Shown here piece by piece: positions 10,560 through 20,950 of a stretch of 64,000 bases of DNA (the stretch's first letter is position 1; each line of letters opens with the position of its first letter). The DNA is from Pictodentalium vernedei (lineage: Eukaryota; Mollusca; Scaphopoda; Dentaliida; Dentaliidae). Made by a program: the position numbers and the translations under genes. The stretch spans positions 207,039,262 to 207,103,261 of the forward strand of contig CM062292.1 in the NCBI GenBank assembly GCA_031216915.1. The letters are read 5' to 3'. Under the pieces are notes generated by a model. It worked only from the letters and a program-made list of their open reading frames with translations. It did no database searches and was not told where the DNA came from.

Positions 10560-11626
10560 TCAGGACGTCGCAATTCAGACATGGGGTGAAATGAAAAGTT
10601 CACACATGCAGTCAATAGCGTGTATGTCCATCGTTCGCCTCTTGGATGGCAAGACATCGACGGCGCATGGACCTGATAAGTTTCTGGATGTCACCCCCGT
10701 GGTATTGTGTTCCACTCCTGCCTTAGAACATTACGTAAATCGCATAACGTCTGAAGATCATGAAGTCGTACCCGACGGTCCACTTGATCCCAAAGGTGCT
10801 CGATTGGCGACAAATCTGGCGAAAGTGGGGCCAATGAAGAAGTTCGACGCTCTGCTCCTCAAGAAAGTCACGACAGATACGCGCCATGTGGCCCCGGGCA
10901 TTGTCTTGCTGGAATAACTGCGATCCGACGTTAGCGTTGAACAACGGGACAACAGCAGCGTTAAGAATTTCGTCCCCATATCGCTGTCCATTCAGATTAC
11001 CATCGATGAAGATCATCTGCATTCGATGGTGCGAAGAAATTCCTGCCAAAATCATTACACTAACCCCCGTCGAAACGGTCGCATTCCCGAACACAAGCAT
11101 CAGAAAACCGTTCCCCTCGTCGGCGATACACTCTTTCCTTACCATCAGCTCGCCGTAGACAAAATCGTGATTCATCACTAAAAAGAACTGTGCTCCAACG
11201 CTGCCGAGTCCAGCGAACACGCTGACGTCCCCATTCCATTTTGGCGGTACGATGACGGTGGGTAAGGATTAGTCCGTGGTATGCACGTCTATTTCGGATG
11301 CTGTGTTCGGCGAGTCTGTTGCGGACAGTTTGTGCACTGATTCTATTGTTAGATTTACCAGGAGTAATTGCTGCTGTCCTCGTCGCCGGAAGGAAGCGAT
11401 CCCGCAAGTGAGACCTCCTGACATGTCGGTATTGTGCAGGGGTCGTAACTGTTGGTCGACCTGAACGCGGTTGGTCGGCAGTAGATCCAGTGGTTCTATA
11501 CCTTCCAGTGAGACAGTAAATAGTGGCCACAGTGACTCCGAACTCAGCAGCGAGCTCATCTGGAGGTATCCAAGCCTCAAGTATACCAATGACACGCAAC
11601 ATCTGATTTTCGGTTAACCATGGCAT
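10560..11626 (-). pseudogene. Tc1-like transposase pseudogene
   Basis: The N-terminal part (11626-11060) is open for 188 residues: an HTH region, RSGRPTVTT, a second helix SAQTVRNRLAEH, then VLFSDESRFCL with the first catalytic Asp and VYRRRGER. Near 11060 a frameshift moves the DRFDGG/GVSVMILAGI region to another frame. That second frame carries LNGQRYGDEIL and LFQQDNARGH with the second catalytic Asp. The third catalytic motif is in yet another frame near 10760-10800. It is a broken single-ORF Tc1-family gene. Confidence 0.85.
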
Positions 11627-12149
11627 TTTTTAAAATGTCGGAAGACAGAAGCTAACGTGTTTTTTCAATAACCCAGGCTCTCTAGCACAGCATAACACAA
11701 AGAAAATCGTCGTTCACCTATACAATTTGACATTCTCGGGTAGCACTTGCTATTTTGAAATCCGTAGCAAAATTGTATACGATTGGGTGGACAGCAATAA
11801 TTAAACTATTTGCACGACTTCTTGTCCACAAACATGCAATATTAGAACTATAATATTTCATCCTTTATGCTATTTTTTCACATTTGTGTCTATTATACTT
11901 TCTTTTTTAGCACAGAATATAATTTTATTCACCAAGGCCACACAAAATAAATTAATTGATTCTCGGGTAGTTTTTTTCAAGTCAGTGAGGGAGGGTGGAT
12001 TTTATTTTGAATTTTTATTTTTAAGTTAACATAGAAAGGATTTCGGCTGTCTTTTTACACACAGAAATATAGAAAGTGAACATTTATGCAAATAAATTCA
12101 TTTTTAATTTGAAAAATAAAACATTCCTCTAAAAACAGACTGAAAGTAC
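11627..12149. other. AT-rich intergenic
   Basis: The phrase ATTCTCGGGTAG occurs twice (about 11733 and 11961), which may mark transposon end sequences. No gene seen. Confidence 0.4.
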
Positions 12150-12325
12150 TGCAGTTCAAAGGCTTCATATTCTTTCAATGCTCTTCATATTGTCTTGAAG
12201 TAAAAGTATTTAATCTATGGGGATTTGCCTTGTTAGAATTTACGGGAGAGTGCCTGTGGCACTCTCCATAAATTTTAACAAGGCAAACATATTGGAGATG
12301 CAGCAAAATATGCATCAACGAAAAG
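12150..12325 (-). repeat. TTAA hairpin MITE (type 2), internal fragment
   Basis: It contains the hairpin GCCTTGTTAGAATTTACGGG...AACAAGGC and the flanking phrase CAAAGGCTTCATATTC, matching in reverse the complete copies at 48591 and 54351. The terminal TTAACTGGTAGAGTGC ends are not present. Confidence 0.65.
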
Positions 12326-13575
12326 ATGTAAAAAGTTTCGGGTCTCCCTGAGTTTGTACTAATATTTGAAAACACTGAAAGGCAATAAAAATGTCGAATG
12401 AGAGTGTTCATATTCAATGAAGGAATGCCCGAGAATCAGAACTCGTTTTTTAGCCTAACAACACTCAGGAAAACTAGGTCTCATGCCAAGGCTGTAGCAA
12501 TTACAACGTGATTTAGTACTCTGTCACCTAGCGGATAGAGATATCTACCTTTACACTTACTTCAATGGTAGACCAGTAGAAACAGGTGGATCAAACAGGC
12601 AAATTTGTACTTCGTGGACCATCAGATCCGGTGGTCCATTGTCTCCATTAAATGTAAACTTGCTTATTGTGATCTCAAGTTTTCTACCGATCTGGAGATT
12701 CAGGGTACATGTATGTGCTGATACGCTCCTGCCGATTTTCAGAGTACCAAATCAGAGACTTGGCACACTGTACACTCTAAAATTAGTTGGATTAAAATCA
12801 ACCCCAATCCAGGGCCGCCGTGAGCGAGGACGGGCAATGTATAGAACAGGTGTTACGGGCCCTACGAGCGCCTAAGGCGCGAAGCGATAAGCAGGGGGTT
12901 TGGGGTTCCACCCCGAGATTTTTTTTTAAATATCTCCTGCATTTTCTTAGCAATATCTACTCAACTATTTCTTTACAGTTTGGGCAATTTATTACCTGTA
13001 TTTCTGTGTGTATGGTGCATTTTTTCTCCAAAGATAATCATGACCACCACAATGCAGGGAAGACCGCTGGAAAACCAGCAAACTGGAACAAGTGGGGTTT
13101 TTTTTATATGAATGGAACCTGGTGAGTAATTTAACAACTCCACCAGCGTCGGAGGCCCGTACCAAAAGCCTTCCCACGACTTTCAGCTTTTTAAAACACG
13201 AAAAATCCCCCTTACCGCCCCCCCCCCCCCTCGCCTCTGGCGCTAGTGCCAAAATCAACTGGGTTGAGTGAATAGGAACCTAGTTGGGTTCATATTCAAT
13301 GAACCCAGTTGATTTGGGCTATCATCTCAAGGGCATGAGAAATACGTTCAACAGAGCGCGTAAGAAATACATTAATTTTAACAGATATGACATGTACATT
13401 CTGTATAATCTGAAATGGTTTTCATCCACAACTTCCAACAAACACTCTACCTCATCAGCATAATTTTGTGGCGTCTTGTCTAACTAAGATACCATACTTC
13501 ATTCCCGATTTAAAACCGACTTACAGAAATCCACTTCTATTGTGAAGTATATTGATGAATATTGTTTTAACTGAC
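12326..13575. other. Intergenic, no gene seen
   Basis: A GC-richer patch at about 12815-12920, with AAGGCGCGAAGCGATAAGC, resembles the internal part of a DNA-transposon-derived repeat. A C-run lies at 13218-13230. A small palindrome around AACCCAGTTG occurs at 13255-13310. No supported coding sequence. Confidence 0.4.
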
Positions 13576-13662
13576 CTTCGAGTGAACAGTGGGTTAAAAC
13601 GAGAGCGTTTCCAGGACCATTTGTCGTGAGCTTGTTCAACCACAAGGCAGTCTCCAAAAGCT
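13576..13662 (-). CDS. Candidate 87-nt internal exon
   Basis: Flanked on the minus strand by TTTTGTTTATTGCAG and a GTCAGT donor. Its length is a multiple of three and two frames are open. One reads LLETALWLNKLTTNGPGNAL, which looks protein-like. No family is recognised and no neighbouring exon was found, so this is tentative. Confidence 0.3.
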
Positions 13663-14136
13663 CTGCAATAAACAAAAACAATCGCATTATTAGAGCCTAG
13701 CCCAAGAATACAGTTTTCTTCTGAACCATACTTAACTTTACCAACAGAGGAGTTTAACTGATAACTATTCGCCAATCGTCAGTCGTCATCTATCGTCCGC
13801 AGCGATTTCAAATGAGTTTTTTTCTTTAAAACTACTGAACCAGTTTTCACGAAACTTGGTACTTTCGTTCTTACGATGAACAAACGCAGTTTTTGTTTTC
13901 ATTATTTCAATCCAGGTTGCTCTGTCCATTTGGAACTAAACAGATGGCAAAGCTCTGAGGGGCGCGCGCCGGGTGTGCCCTCCTCTAATTCGGCCCATGC
14001 GTTTAGGTACAGTGGAGCAAAGTTTTTTTTATGCACGAACGCATTCCTCTTTAATTTCTGCATTTGCAAACTGGCATCATACCGAAAGCTACCTTGTTTT
14101 AGGAGAGTCAGTTTCGAAAGTAGACCTATTAACGGC

Positions 14137-14249
14137 CGTGACAACCGTTACTTATTCCCAGTTCCTTATTCGATATGCGTTTTCAACCGATTTTATCGGT
14201 TGATAACGAATGTCGAATAAAGAACTAGGAATACGTAACCGTTGTCACG
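14137..14249. repeat. Imperfect 113-bp palindrome
   Basis: Arms CGTGACAACCGTTACTTATT and the complementary AATACGTAACCGTTGTCACG enclose a short loop near TTTTATCGG. It would form a long hairpin. It is probably a small MITE. Confidence 0.7.
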
Positions 14250-14599
14250 TTCCAGACTATTAAATATCTTTAACCTCCAACCACACGGCTGTCGACTATG
14301 TATGAGGAATCAATAGCCTGCGGGTGAAATGAAGAAAAAAAGCTCACCAATTCCTGGGGTTTGCTTCAAGAGAGAATAAAAAAAGAGGTCGGCATTGTCA
14401 AAACTAGTTTAATAAGGTATATTTTCACCGTAATAGTTTTCAGTAGAATGACCAGTTTTGTCAGTTGTACTTTTGCTGTACTTTTAACGGTAAGTTTTAC
14501 AGTGTATGATTTATGCCCCACTGAATTGGAAAACAATGCTTAATACTGAAGTTGCTCTTCAAAGTTTTCCTGCGACAGTTTTTATCTCATCTAACTGAA

Positions 14600-15415
14600 A
14601 GTAAGGATGAGCTATAGTGATCACTCACCGTCCGCCGTCCGCCGTCCATCGTTTGTCGTCCGTGAACCTCTCCTAACCGACGAACCAATTTTGGTTAAAT
14701 TTGAGGTGATAGCTTGTACTGACATCGCATTGTGTTTTTTTTTCTTAAATCAACTTGTCCAGCCCCATAGGGAGGGGTGGGGGAAAATCCTCCATTATTT
14801 TTACAATCTTCTTCTCATGAACCATTGGGTACAATGACTTGATATTTGGTATTTAGCTTTCTTTTGAGGTGTAGAATCAAGTTTGTTCAAACGAAGTTCG
14901 TGGAGCAATATTTGTTTTTGTGATGGGAAGTACAAAATTTTTTGGCCTCGCCCAGAATTTCTACTTTCTTAACCGATGGTCCGAATTGAACCAAATTTGG
15001 CGTGTGTCCTCACTGAGTCATAAGTACTTGACTCATACAAACAAACATTTCCCGTGTCCCCGTGGGAACCCAGGAGCTTAAAATAGAATTATTTTCAAAC
15101 ACCTATATTTCCCAAACTACATAGAACAGAGAACTGGTATTTGGTATAAAGCATCCTGAGGAACAGTAGAGTTGAATGGTAAAAAAACATCGATTGTGTC
15201 AGAGTNNNNNNNNNNNNNNNNNNNNNNNNNNNNNNNNNNNNNNNNNNNNNNNNNNNNNNNNNNNNNNNNNNNNNNNNNNNNNNNNNNNNNNNNNNNNNNN
15301 NNNNNAACTGCATTCCTTTGTTGTGTTAACTCGCCATAGATGGTAATTAAATCCTTCTTTAACAACTTTTGGTCAGGTGAGCGCCTCAGATCCCATGGGG
15401 CCTCTTGTTTTGTTT
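14600..15415 (+). repeat. Dispersed repeat ending GGCCTCTTGTTTTG
   Basis: It starts with GATCACTCACCGTCCGCC units and ends with GGTGAGCGCCTCAGATCCC and GGGGCCTCTTGTTTTG. I recall this arrangement from high-copy repeats in invertebrate genomes. It is interrupted by the assembly gap. No coding capacity. Confidence 0.55.
15206..15305. other. Assembly gap (100 N)
   Basis: Exactly 100 ambiguous bases, the usual placeholder for a gap of unknown size. ORFs crossing it are meaningless. Confidence 1.
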
Positions 15416-15558
15416 TTAAATTCATGAATATTTATTTCCAGTGACATAATTAGGGTCATGTGAGCCTCAAATTTCGGGTCGAATGGAAGCAGGCACCAGA
15501 TTTCGAATCAAGTCGAATCTCGAATCAAATCTCACCGCTTTTCAAGTTGTGGATATCG

Positions 15559-15876
15559 CAGTGGCGTAGATAACTTTTCGCTGGCGGAGGGGCAAGCCCA
15601 AAAATTTCCGACAGACCGACAAATTTTCCGACAGTGTAACAACAACAAAAACCCAAACAAACAGAAAGAATCTGTTGTTTACTGCAAATGTACTGAAAAT
15701 TGGTCTTTTTTACACAAAATTTACCAAAATGGCATTTTTTATCCCAAAGCCAGCATTTTAATGTTATTAGACATAAATTCGCCTAAAAATGGTCCCAAAA
15801 AATTTCCGACAAAATTTCTGGTGGGGGGAGCTCCGCCCCCCCCCCTCCCCCCCCCCCCCCCTTATCTACGCCACTG
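15559..15876. mobile_element. hAT-type MITE with 8-bp target duplication
   Basis: The inverted ends are CAGTGGCGTAGATAA and TTATCTACGCCACTG. The flanks are GGATATCG on the left and GGATGTCG on the right, an 8-bp target duplication with one difference. A CAGxGGCGTAG terminus with an 8-bp duplication fits the hAT superfamily. The interior is non-coding and has a long C-rich tract near 15834-15860. Confidence 0.75.
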
Positions 15877-16289
15877 GGATGTCGCACCTTCTTGAAACCG
15901 TAAATATTGTCAATCTTCACTCAAGTATTGTGTACAGCGGCAACTCGTGCACACAAAGCAAAAAAGCGGAATATTCCAGAACGGAATCAATGTAATTGCG
16001 GAAGCGGATTTGAACTCTTCTTCTGTACAGGAGACCTGATGATAGAAGAAGAGTTCAAGATAAGACACTCTGTAGGATTTTCAGAACATCTCGGCGATTC
16101 GGAAATTGAAATTGAATCGAATCGAATCATGGGGGCTATTTCGAATCGAATCGAATTTTGAAGCTTCGTAGGGCCCTAGACATAATACCTGCATGTTCAG
16201 TTATCACATTTACCGAAGGCGTGCAATGATGTTTTTTTTAAATTATCATTATTTTAGTATCCACCTATTAATATTGTTCAAAACGCCCG

Positions 16290-16655
16290 GGAAGTGCGGT
16301 GACTCAGTAGTTACGTCATTGGACTTAAAACCGGATGGCTGACGGTTCCAACCCGCCAGGGGTTACTACGTTGTGTCCTTGGGCAAGGCACTTAAACCCG
16401 ATTGCCCACGTGGGGGCACGGTGGCGCTGCGTACTAAGGCGTACTGCACGTCGATGGTGCACTTGTCTTCAACTAATGCTGCCCCTGCTTGTGCGGCGTT
16501 AGTTCGTTGGGGCGTCTGGTGGTTACTTGCCGCTGCTTGGTGGTTCTCTCCAGATATACTGGCTTCCTCCACCCGTAAAACTGTCCGTCATGAGGTGGCG
16601 CTGGGTGTCGATAGTTTCATCAAACACTAATGAATAAATAAATAAATAAATAAAA

Positions 16656-16699
<44 letters not shown>

Positions 16700-16720
16700 A
16701 AATAAATAAATTCTATGCGC
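16290..16720 (+). mobile_element. tRNA-headed SINE with (AAAT)n tail
   Basis: Head CGGTGACTCAGTAGTTACG with the box-B phrase GACGGTTCCAACCCG. The body follows with TGTCCTTGGGCAAGGCACTT, GTACTAAGGCGTACTGCACG and GGTGGTTCTCTCCAGATATA, and the tail is about 70 bp of AAAT. Confidence 0.85.
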
Positions 16721-17169
16721 CAACGACTTTTTTAGACTACACGAAAGAATTTTATTATCTCCTTCCCCTATTGCCCCCTTTCAAAGTCTGGGAGTAAAAC
16801 TGTTTTCAGTTTATCTGTGCATCCAAACACCTACTCACTCTTGCATCTTTGGATGTGTTTATCTGTGTGTAGCACTTTCGTGTTCGCCCTGCAACTTCTG
16901 AACATCAAGTTTAATAGAATTAAATGGCATAATGTTTGGTATAGTTTATAGGTATACAGAATATCGGTGAAATTCGATTTTTGAACTATTTCCAACTTTT
17001 TTCAGAATTTCTTTGCCATAACATACTTTGAAATTTCAAGAAACTTTTGTCTCCGTCCATTAAGATTTTGGCATATTTTTATACGAGGGCACCGGAAGCA
17101 TTCGAGGGCAAGTTGGGCAAGGGTAACAAAACGGGCACTCGACTCTGGGCATGTGTTGTGACCGAGGGT
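16721..17169. other. Intergenic, no gene seen
   Basis: No repeat family or coding region recognised. Confidence 0.5.
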
Positions 17170-17423
17170 TTACAACGTATCATCAGTTGTAATATGAAAC
17201 TCAATAGTATTGACTTTATATATACTGTCATCTTGGAAAATGAATCGACAGCCGTGACGTCGCGCAAATGGCACCACATGAGCTGCTAACATGTTGTCAC
17301 GGTAGGACTGCCCTGTGACACGCCCTTGAATGACATGTAATGCTGTTCTGCTTGTCATGGTTATGCCTCCCCACACCATAATCGACCCACCCACCAAAAC
17401 GGTCGTGCTGCCTAACAGTTACG

Positions 17424-17494
<71 letters not shown>

Positions 17495-18080
17495 TTCGTG
17501 TTTAAGACAATGTGAGTTAAGTACCTTGCCCAAGGACACAGTGCGGAAGTCCGAATTGATCTCTCAGACGGTTACCCGTCCGACGACTAACCGGGCTCGA
17601 CGTTGCTTAACTTCAGTGATCTGACGAGAACCGGCTACCGCAAAGCCACCGCCCCCCCCCCCCCCCCCCCACCACCACCCACCCTACGTCATTGTATCGT
17701 TCCTTCCACCGCCGCCACACTCTGTTTCGCCCGTCATGGAAGTCGAGAGTGATCCTCGATTCATAGGAAAACATGACATTGCTCCACCGACGATTGTCCC
17801 ACCGCTGCCGTGCTCCACACCAATTACGCCTAGCTGTGAAGTGACGTTCAGTCGGTTACGTAATACTGTGGTTTGGATGAACGATCCTGGTTAGCAGTTG
17901 TCGCCCTTGGACGACCTGACCGACGATTGCCATCAACATTGTTTGTCTGACGGGAGCGTGACCACAACATGTTAATCGCCGTATGAGTAACGTTGAGAAT
18001 TTGAACCGCTGCAGTCTGTCTGTTGCCAGCTTCCAACATGCAACGGCACGTAAACGTTCGTCACGTGTCAGTCTTCGCAC
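17170..18080 (-). pseudogene. Tc1-like transposase remnant, interrupted by a SINE
   Basis: The minus-strand N-terminal part (18080 to about 17700) begins RRLTRDERLRAVACWKL and later has a degenerate VMFSYESRI-type first catalytic motif. After the inserted SINE the gene resumes with GGSIMVWGGITM, TGQSYRDNML and FIFQDDS (second catalytic Asp region), and then breaks off at about 17190. Frames are broken in several places. Confidence 0.75.
17418..17690 (-). mobile_element. 5S-rRNA-headed SINE, 3'-shortened, inside a Tc1 gene
   Basis: On the minus strand the 5S-like head reads TTCTCGTCAGATCACTGAAG and TTAAGCAACGTCGAGCCCGG, and is followed directly by TGTCCTTGGGCAAGGTACTT and a long AAAT tail (TTTA on + at 17424-17506). 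Most of the shared SINE body is deleted. ACGTTAT/ACGTCAT at the two edges may be the target duplication. It splits the transposase remnant. Confidence 0.75.
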
Positions 18081-18401
18081 ACCTCAAAAGTTACGTTTCG
18101 ACCAGAAACTATTGATAAACGAGTTTATTACAAGAAAAGAACGATGAGACCTCCGAAAAAGCCCGTCCAGTACAAATGAAAATTTCAAAACGTACTCCAC
18201 AGACATTAACGCGGCGCTCATGCAAAAAAAACCTGCACAAAGTTTCGTGGGCCGGTGACATTCATGATCCACACTAAACTTGGTAACATATTGATGTGTC
18301 CAATCACGCGTATGCGATACCATTTTCCGAAAATATCAACATCAGCTTGGATATCCCCTACTTTTTTGAATAGTATATATCGCCACTTAAGAGAATAAGG
18401 T

Positions 18402-18407
18402 GGCATC
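18402..18407. repeat. Left target-site duplication of the Polinton (GGCATC)
   Basis: GGCATC immediately precedes the first base of the left inverted repeat and is identical to 36511-36516. Six base pairs is the standard target duplication of Polinton integrases. Confidence 0.93.
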
Positions 18408-18914
18408 AGTAGGTAATAAAGTCCGATATACTATCACTTGTACATGTACGTGTACAACATACGCACACGATGCGTTCACCAACGTGGAATTCAGTGTTAA
18501 ATCACACGCTTGTTCACAAAACTGTACATGATCTTGAATCCCCCCCCCCCCCCCCCCCCCCCCCATGTACAGTCGTGACTCCTAGATCGCGCTTTTAACG
18601 TTCAAATACTCGTGGTCAACACGCGTTTGTAAAAAAAGGGTGAAATCGTACAGTTCACTTTTATCTTGTACGTAATTTGTGTCAACGTTCCCATCGCAAG
18701 ATCAGACCACCGATCCATCGTCGGCGAACGCGAGCAAAAGCAAAAGATTCTGAATCATCTGTAAAAACGCAAAAAATAGTTTTGGGGACTCTAAATCAGC
18801 GATTCAGAAACCGCAATTGCGTTGGTACAGATGATTTAGAACTCTCCCTTGTTTTTTTTTTTTGAGGCGGTGGGTTTTTCCCATTTTATGACATTATTAG
18901 GGGAATTCCCCCAC
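18408..18914 (+). repeat. Left terminal inverted repeat of the Polinton
   Basis: It begins AGTAGGTAATAAAG and matches the reverse complement of 36017-36510. The arms differ by a handful of substitutions and by the length of an internal homopolymer (about 25 C here against 12 G on the right). It ends at a palindromic GGGGAATTCCCC. Confidence 0.95.
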
Positions 18915-18940
18915 TATGAGAAAAATTCCTAACTCAGCTG

Positions 18941-18963
18941 ATCGAGCGATCGGATCGCTCGAT
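18941..18963. promoter_or_regulatory. Perfect 11-bp inverted repeat just inside the left TIR
   Basis: ATCGAGCGATC and GATCGCTCGAT are separated by one base. The site sits between the TIR and the first gene and is absent from the right end. A dimeric protein-binding site is possible. Its function is not known. Confidence 0.5.
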
Positions 18964-19047
18964 TCTCGTAAAAACTCGATCTGAACGAAGAGTGTCGTCG
19001 TCGGTGTGGTTGGAAATTCGCGAGCCCGCTGTCACGTTTTTGATTGA

Positions 19048-19069
19048 TATATATAGGAGAGAAAAAAAA
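19048..19069 (+). promoter_or_regulatory. TATATATA-(A/G)GAGA-poly(A) promoter-like motif
   Basis: TATATATAGGAGAGAAAAAA lies about 90 bp before the first ATG of the element. The same TATA run, purine patch and A-run precedes several other genes of the element at similar distances (19534, 20307, 21795, 29868, 30466, 30555 on +; 25240 and 32420 on -). Inferred to be the core promoter. Confidence 0.55.
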
Positions 19070-19144
19070 TATATAAATAAATAGTTATTTAGAAAATTAA
19101 ATATATCAAATCGAATAGATAATAAAAAAAAAAATACGTAAATC

Positions 19145-19513
19145 ATGAGCGATTCCCAGACTATTAGAGCGAGGTTTCTTTTAAACATGCTGATGAGAGC
19201 ATATGCAATCTGCGTGAACGAAGAACTACATCCCATCTTGTTAGAATGATGCGTCGGATGTCGGGATCATCTAGACTTCGATCACGAGAATCATTCGTGT
19301 CTGACGATGGAAAGGGAAGATATGGTCGTCATGTATTTCAAACCGGCGTTCGAATGCGTTAAATTCAACGATGTGATCACGTTTTGGAAGAGATTAGTCT
19401 TCTGTAAGAATCGAGACAGGCCCACAGATTCGGAAGAACTGAAATTGGCGCGTAGAAGTTTGACTTTAGAAGACAAGGGATGCATCAAGAAATTATTGCT
19501 GAACGAAGCATAA
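19145..19513 (+). pseudogene. Small CxxC/H/H/C Polinton protein with an in-frame TGA
   Basis: The reading frame runs from ATG 19145 to the stop at 19511, with a premature TGA at 19247-19249 after 34 codons. Just after the stop comes CVGCRDHLDFDHENHSCL. This Cys/His spacing looks like a zinc-binding module and, from memory, recurs in short proteins near one end of Polintons. The remainder is a charged helical tail (ITFWKRLVFCKNRDRP, KLARRSLTLEDKG). No biochemical role is known to me. A second ATG at 19307 could start a shorter product lacking the Cys/His module. Both parts share one frame, so a single substitution explains the break. Confidence 0.65.
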
Positions 19514-19635
19514 GTCTAAGTTTTTTTTTCGTTGATATAAAAAATAAGGGAGAGTAGAAAATAAAAAAAAATAAATAAATACACACATAATTTTTTTTTT
19601 ATCTAATATTAGAAAGAAAGAAAAAAAAACATAAA

Positions 19636-20297
19636 ATGAGAACCAGAAATAAATTGTATCCGACGTTAGTGGACAACGAGGACGAGAAGCCGAACGGCGT
19701 TTTGCCGACGGCGCCGTCGCTAGAAGAAAGAGAAAAAGGAGAGAGGTATCGCATCGATCAAATCAGTAGAATCCAATCGTATCTGACTCGAGAGAGAGAT
19801 TCTCGTCGTTCCCTCAAGAAGAAGTATTCGCGTTTCGTGACAGTCGTCAACGCGATCGACACGACACTCATCACGATTTCCATGGGTTTACACGTGGCTG
19901 GCATCGGATTGTTGTCGACCGCGGTCTGCATTCCGATCGTGTTGACCGTAGAAGGAGTGGCTCTCGCCGCCGATTGTTTAGCATGCTCGGAAACTTTTTG
20001 AGTAGGAAATTACATCTGAAGGCGAGGAAACACGACAAGATTCGCATCTTGGCCGACTCCAAGATCGACACGATATCCGAAATGATCTCTATGGTGTTGA
20101 AAGACGGTAGGATATCGGACGAAGAATACTTCGCGATATTGAGCGAGAAAACGAAATACGATGCCATGAAAGAAGCCGTGAGAATCAAGACTCGTCAGAT
20201 CATCAAGGAAGAGATGAAGGATTCTCTCGTGGAAAAAGGGAGGAAAGAGGCCAGGGAGGAATTCAGTAAGATGATAGAACTCAAGAGCAGCGATTGA
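19636..20297 (+). pseudogene. Polinton-conserved membrane/helical protein, split by a frameshift
   Basis: The first part (19636-20001) has a hydrophilic N-terminus, a basic coiled region (RRSLKKKYSRF) and then two hydrophobic stretches (about residues 78-115, with GLHVAGIGLLSTAVCIPIVL). The second part (in frame from ATG 19983 to 20297) reads SRKLHLKARKHDKIRILADS, then KDGRISDEEYF and a charged helical end. I know these two parts as one continuous protein in other Polintons: hydrophobic segment, then KxKKHxxI and ISDEE motifs. Here the frames differ by one base near 19975-19990, so a 1-nt deletion is likely. I see no classical slippery heptamer at the overlap. Function unknown. Confidence 0.7.
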
Positions 20298-20306
20298 AAA
20301 AAAAAA

Positions 20307-20330
20307 TATATATATATAATAAGAACAGAA
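20307..20330 (+). promoter_or_regulatory. TATATATATATAATAAGAACAG promoter-like motif
   Basis: A TATA run followed by a purine-rich patch, about 100 bp before the PLA2-like gene, as for other genes of the element. Confidence 0.45.
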
Positions 20331-20416
20331 TTTAAAAAAAAAAAAAAAAAAATATTAAATTTATATATAAAATAAAAAAAAAACGAAATTAATTTAAATG
20401 ACTCTTAATTAAAAAA

Positions 20417-20950
20417 ATGTATTGTGTAAAGTGTAAGAGAGTTACCGAGATGAGTAATTCTAGAGAAGTGCGAACTAAAAACGACAGATGGATGCTTCGC
20501 GGAATTTGCGACGTGTGTGGTTCTGTCAAGACTCGATTTGTCAAACAAAAGAACGCGAGCAAAGGTAAAGGCATCGTGAATAAAATGATCAACAATCTAC
20601 CTTTCGAAATGCATCTGCCCGGTCACAGTTTCACGGGACCCGGAACGAAGTTGAACAAGAGACTCAACGCCGATCTGACTCCCAAATCTTGGAGCAAACC
20701 CGTGAATAGGGTGGACGCGGCCGCGTACGATCACGATCTGTGCTATGCCGGACATCCCGACACCAAGACTCGCAATGATGTCTGCGACAAAAACATGTTG
20801 GGGAGATTGAGAGGCATATCGAATCCGACCAGGAGAGAGGAGATGGAACGTTCGCTGGTCGGCAATCTGATCGGTGCAAAACGTCGATTCGGATGGGGCG
20901 TTCAAAAAAAAAAAGCGCATCTGAAAAGAAGAAGAAGAAACGATTATTGA
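20417..20950 (+). CDS. Zinc-ribbon plus phospholipase A2-like virion protein
   Basis: 177 residues, intact. Residues 1-40 hold a two-CxxC zinc ribbon (C3, C6, C31, C34; MYCVKCKRVTEM), like the short DUF5679-type ribbons. Residues about 60-130 hold a parvovirus-VP1-type PLA2 core: the calcium-loop GPG (74-76, in HSFTGPGTKLNKRL) and the catalytic helix with AAYDHDLCY, where H106 and D107 form the catalytic pair. The C-terminus is strongly basic (KKKAHLKRRRRNDY), fitting nucleic-acid or nuclear targeting. In parvoviruses this enzyme acts on endosomal membranes during entry. The same role here is inference from capsid-gene context. Its 3' end overlaps the integrase start by 58 bp, at an 11-A run. 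Confidence 0.85.
   Translation: MYCVKCKRVTEMSNSREVRTKNDRWMLRGICDVCGSVKTRFVKQKNASKGKGIVNKMINNLPFEMHLPGHSFTGPGTKLNKRLNADLTPKSWSKPVNRVDAAAYDHDLCYAGHPDTKTRNDVCDKNMLGRLRGISNPTRREEMERSLVGNLIGAKRRFGWGVQKKKAHLKRRRRNDY

Noticed and set aside
15095..15425. ORFs containing long runs of X
   Set aside because: They cross the 100-N assembly gap.
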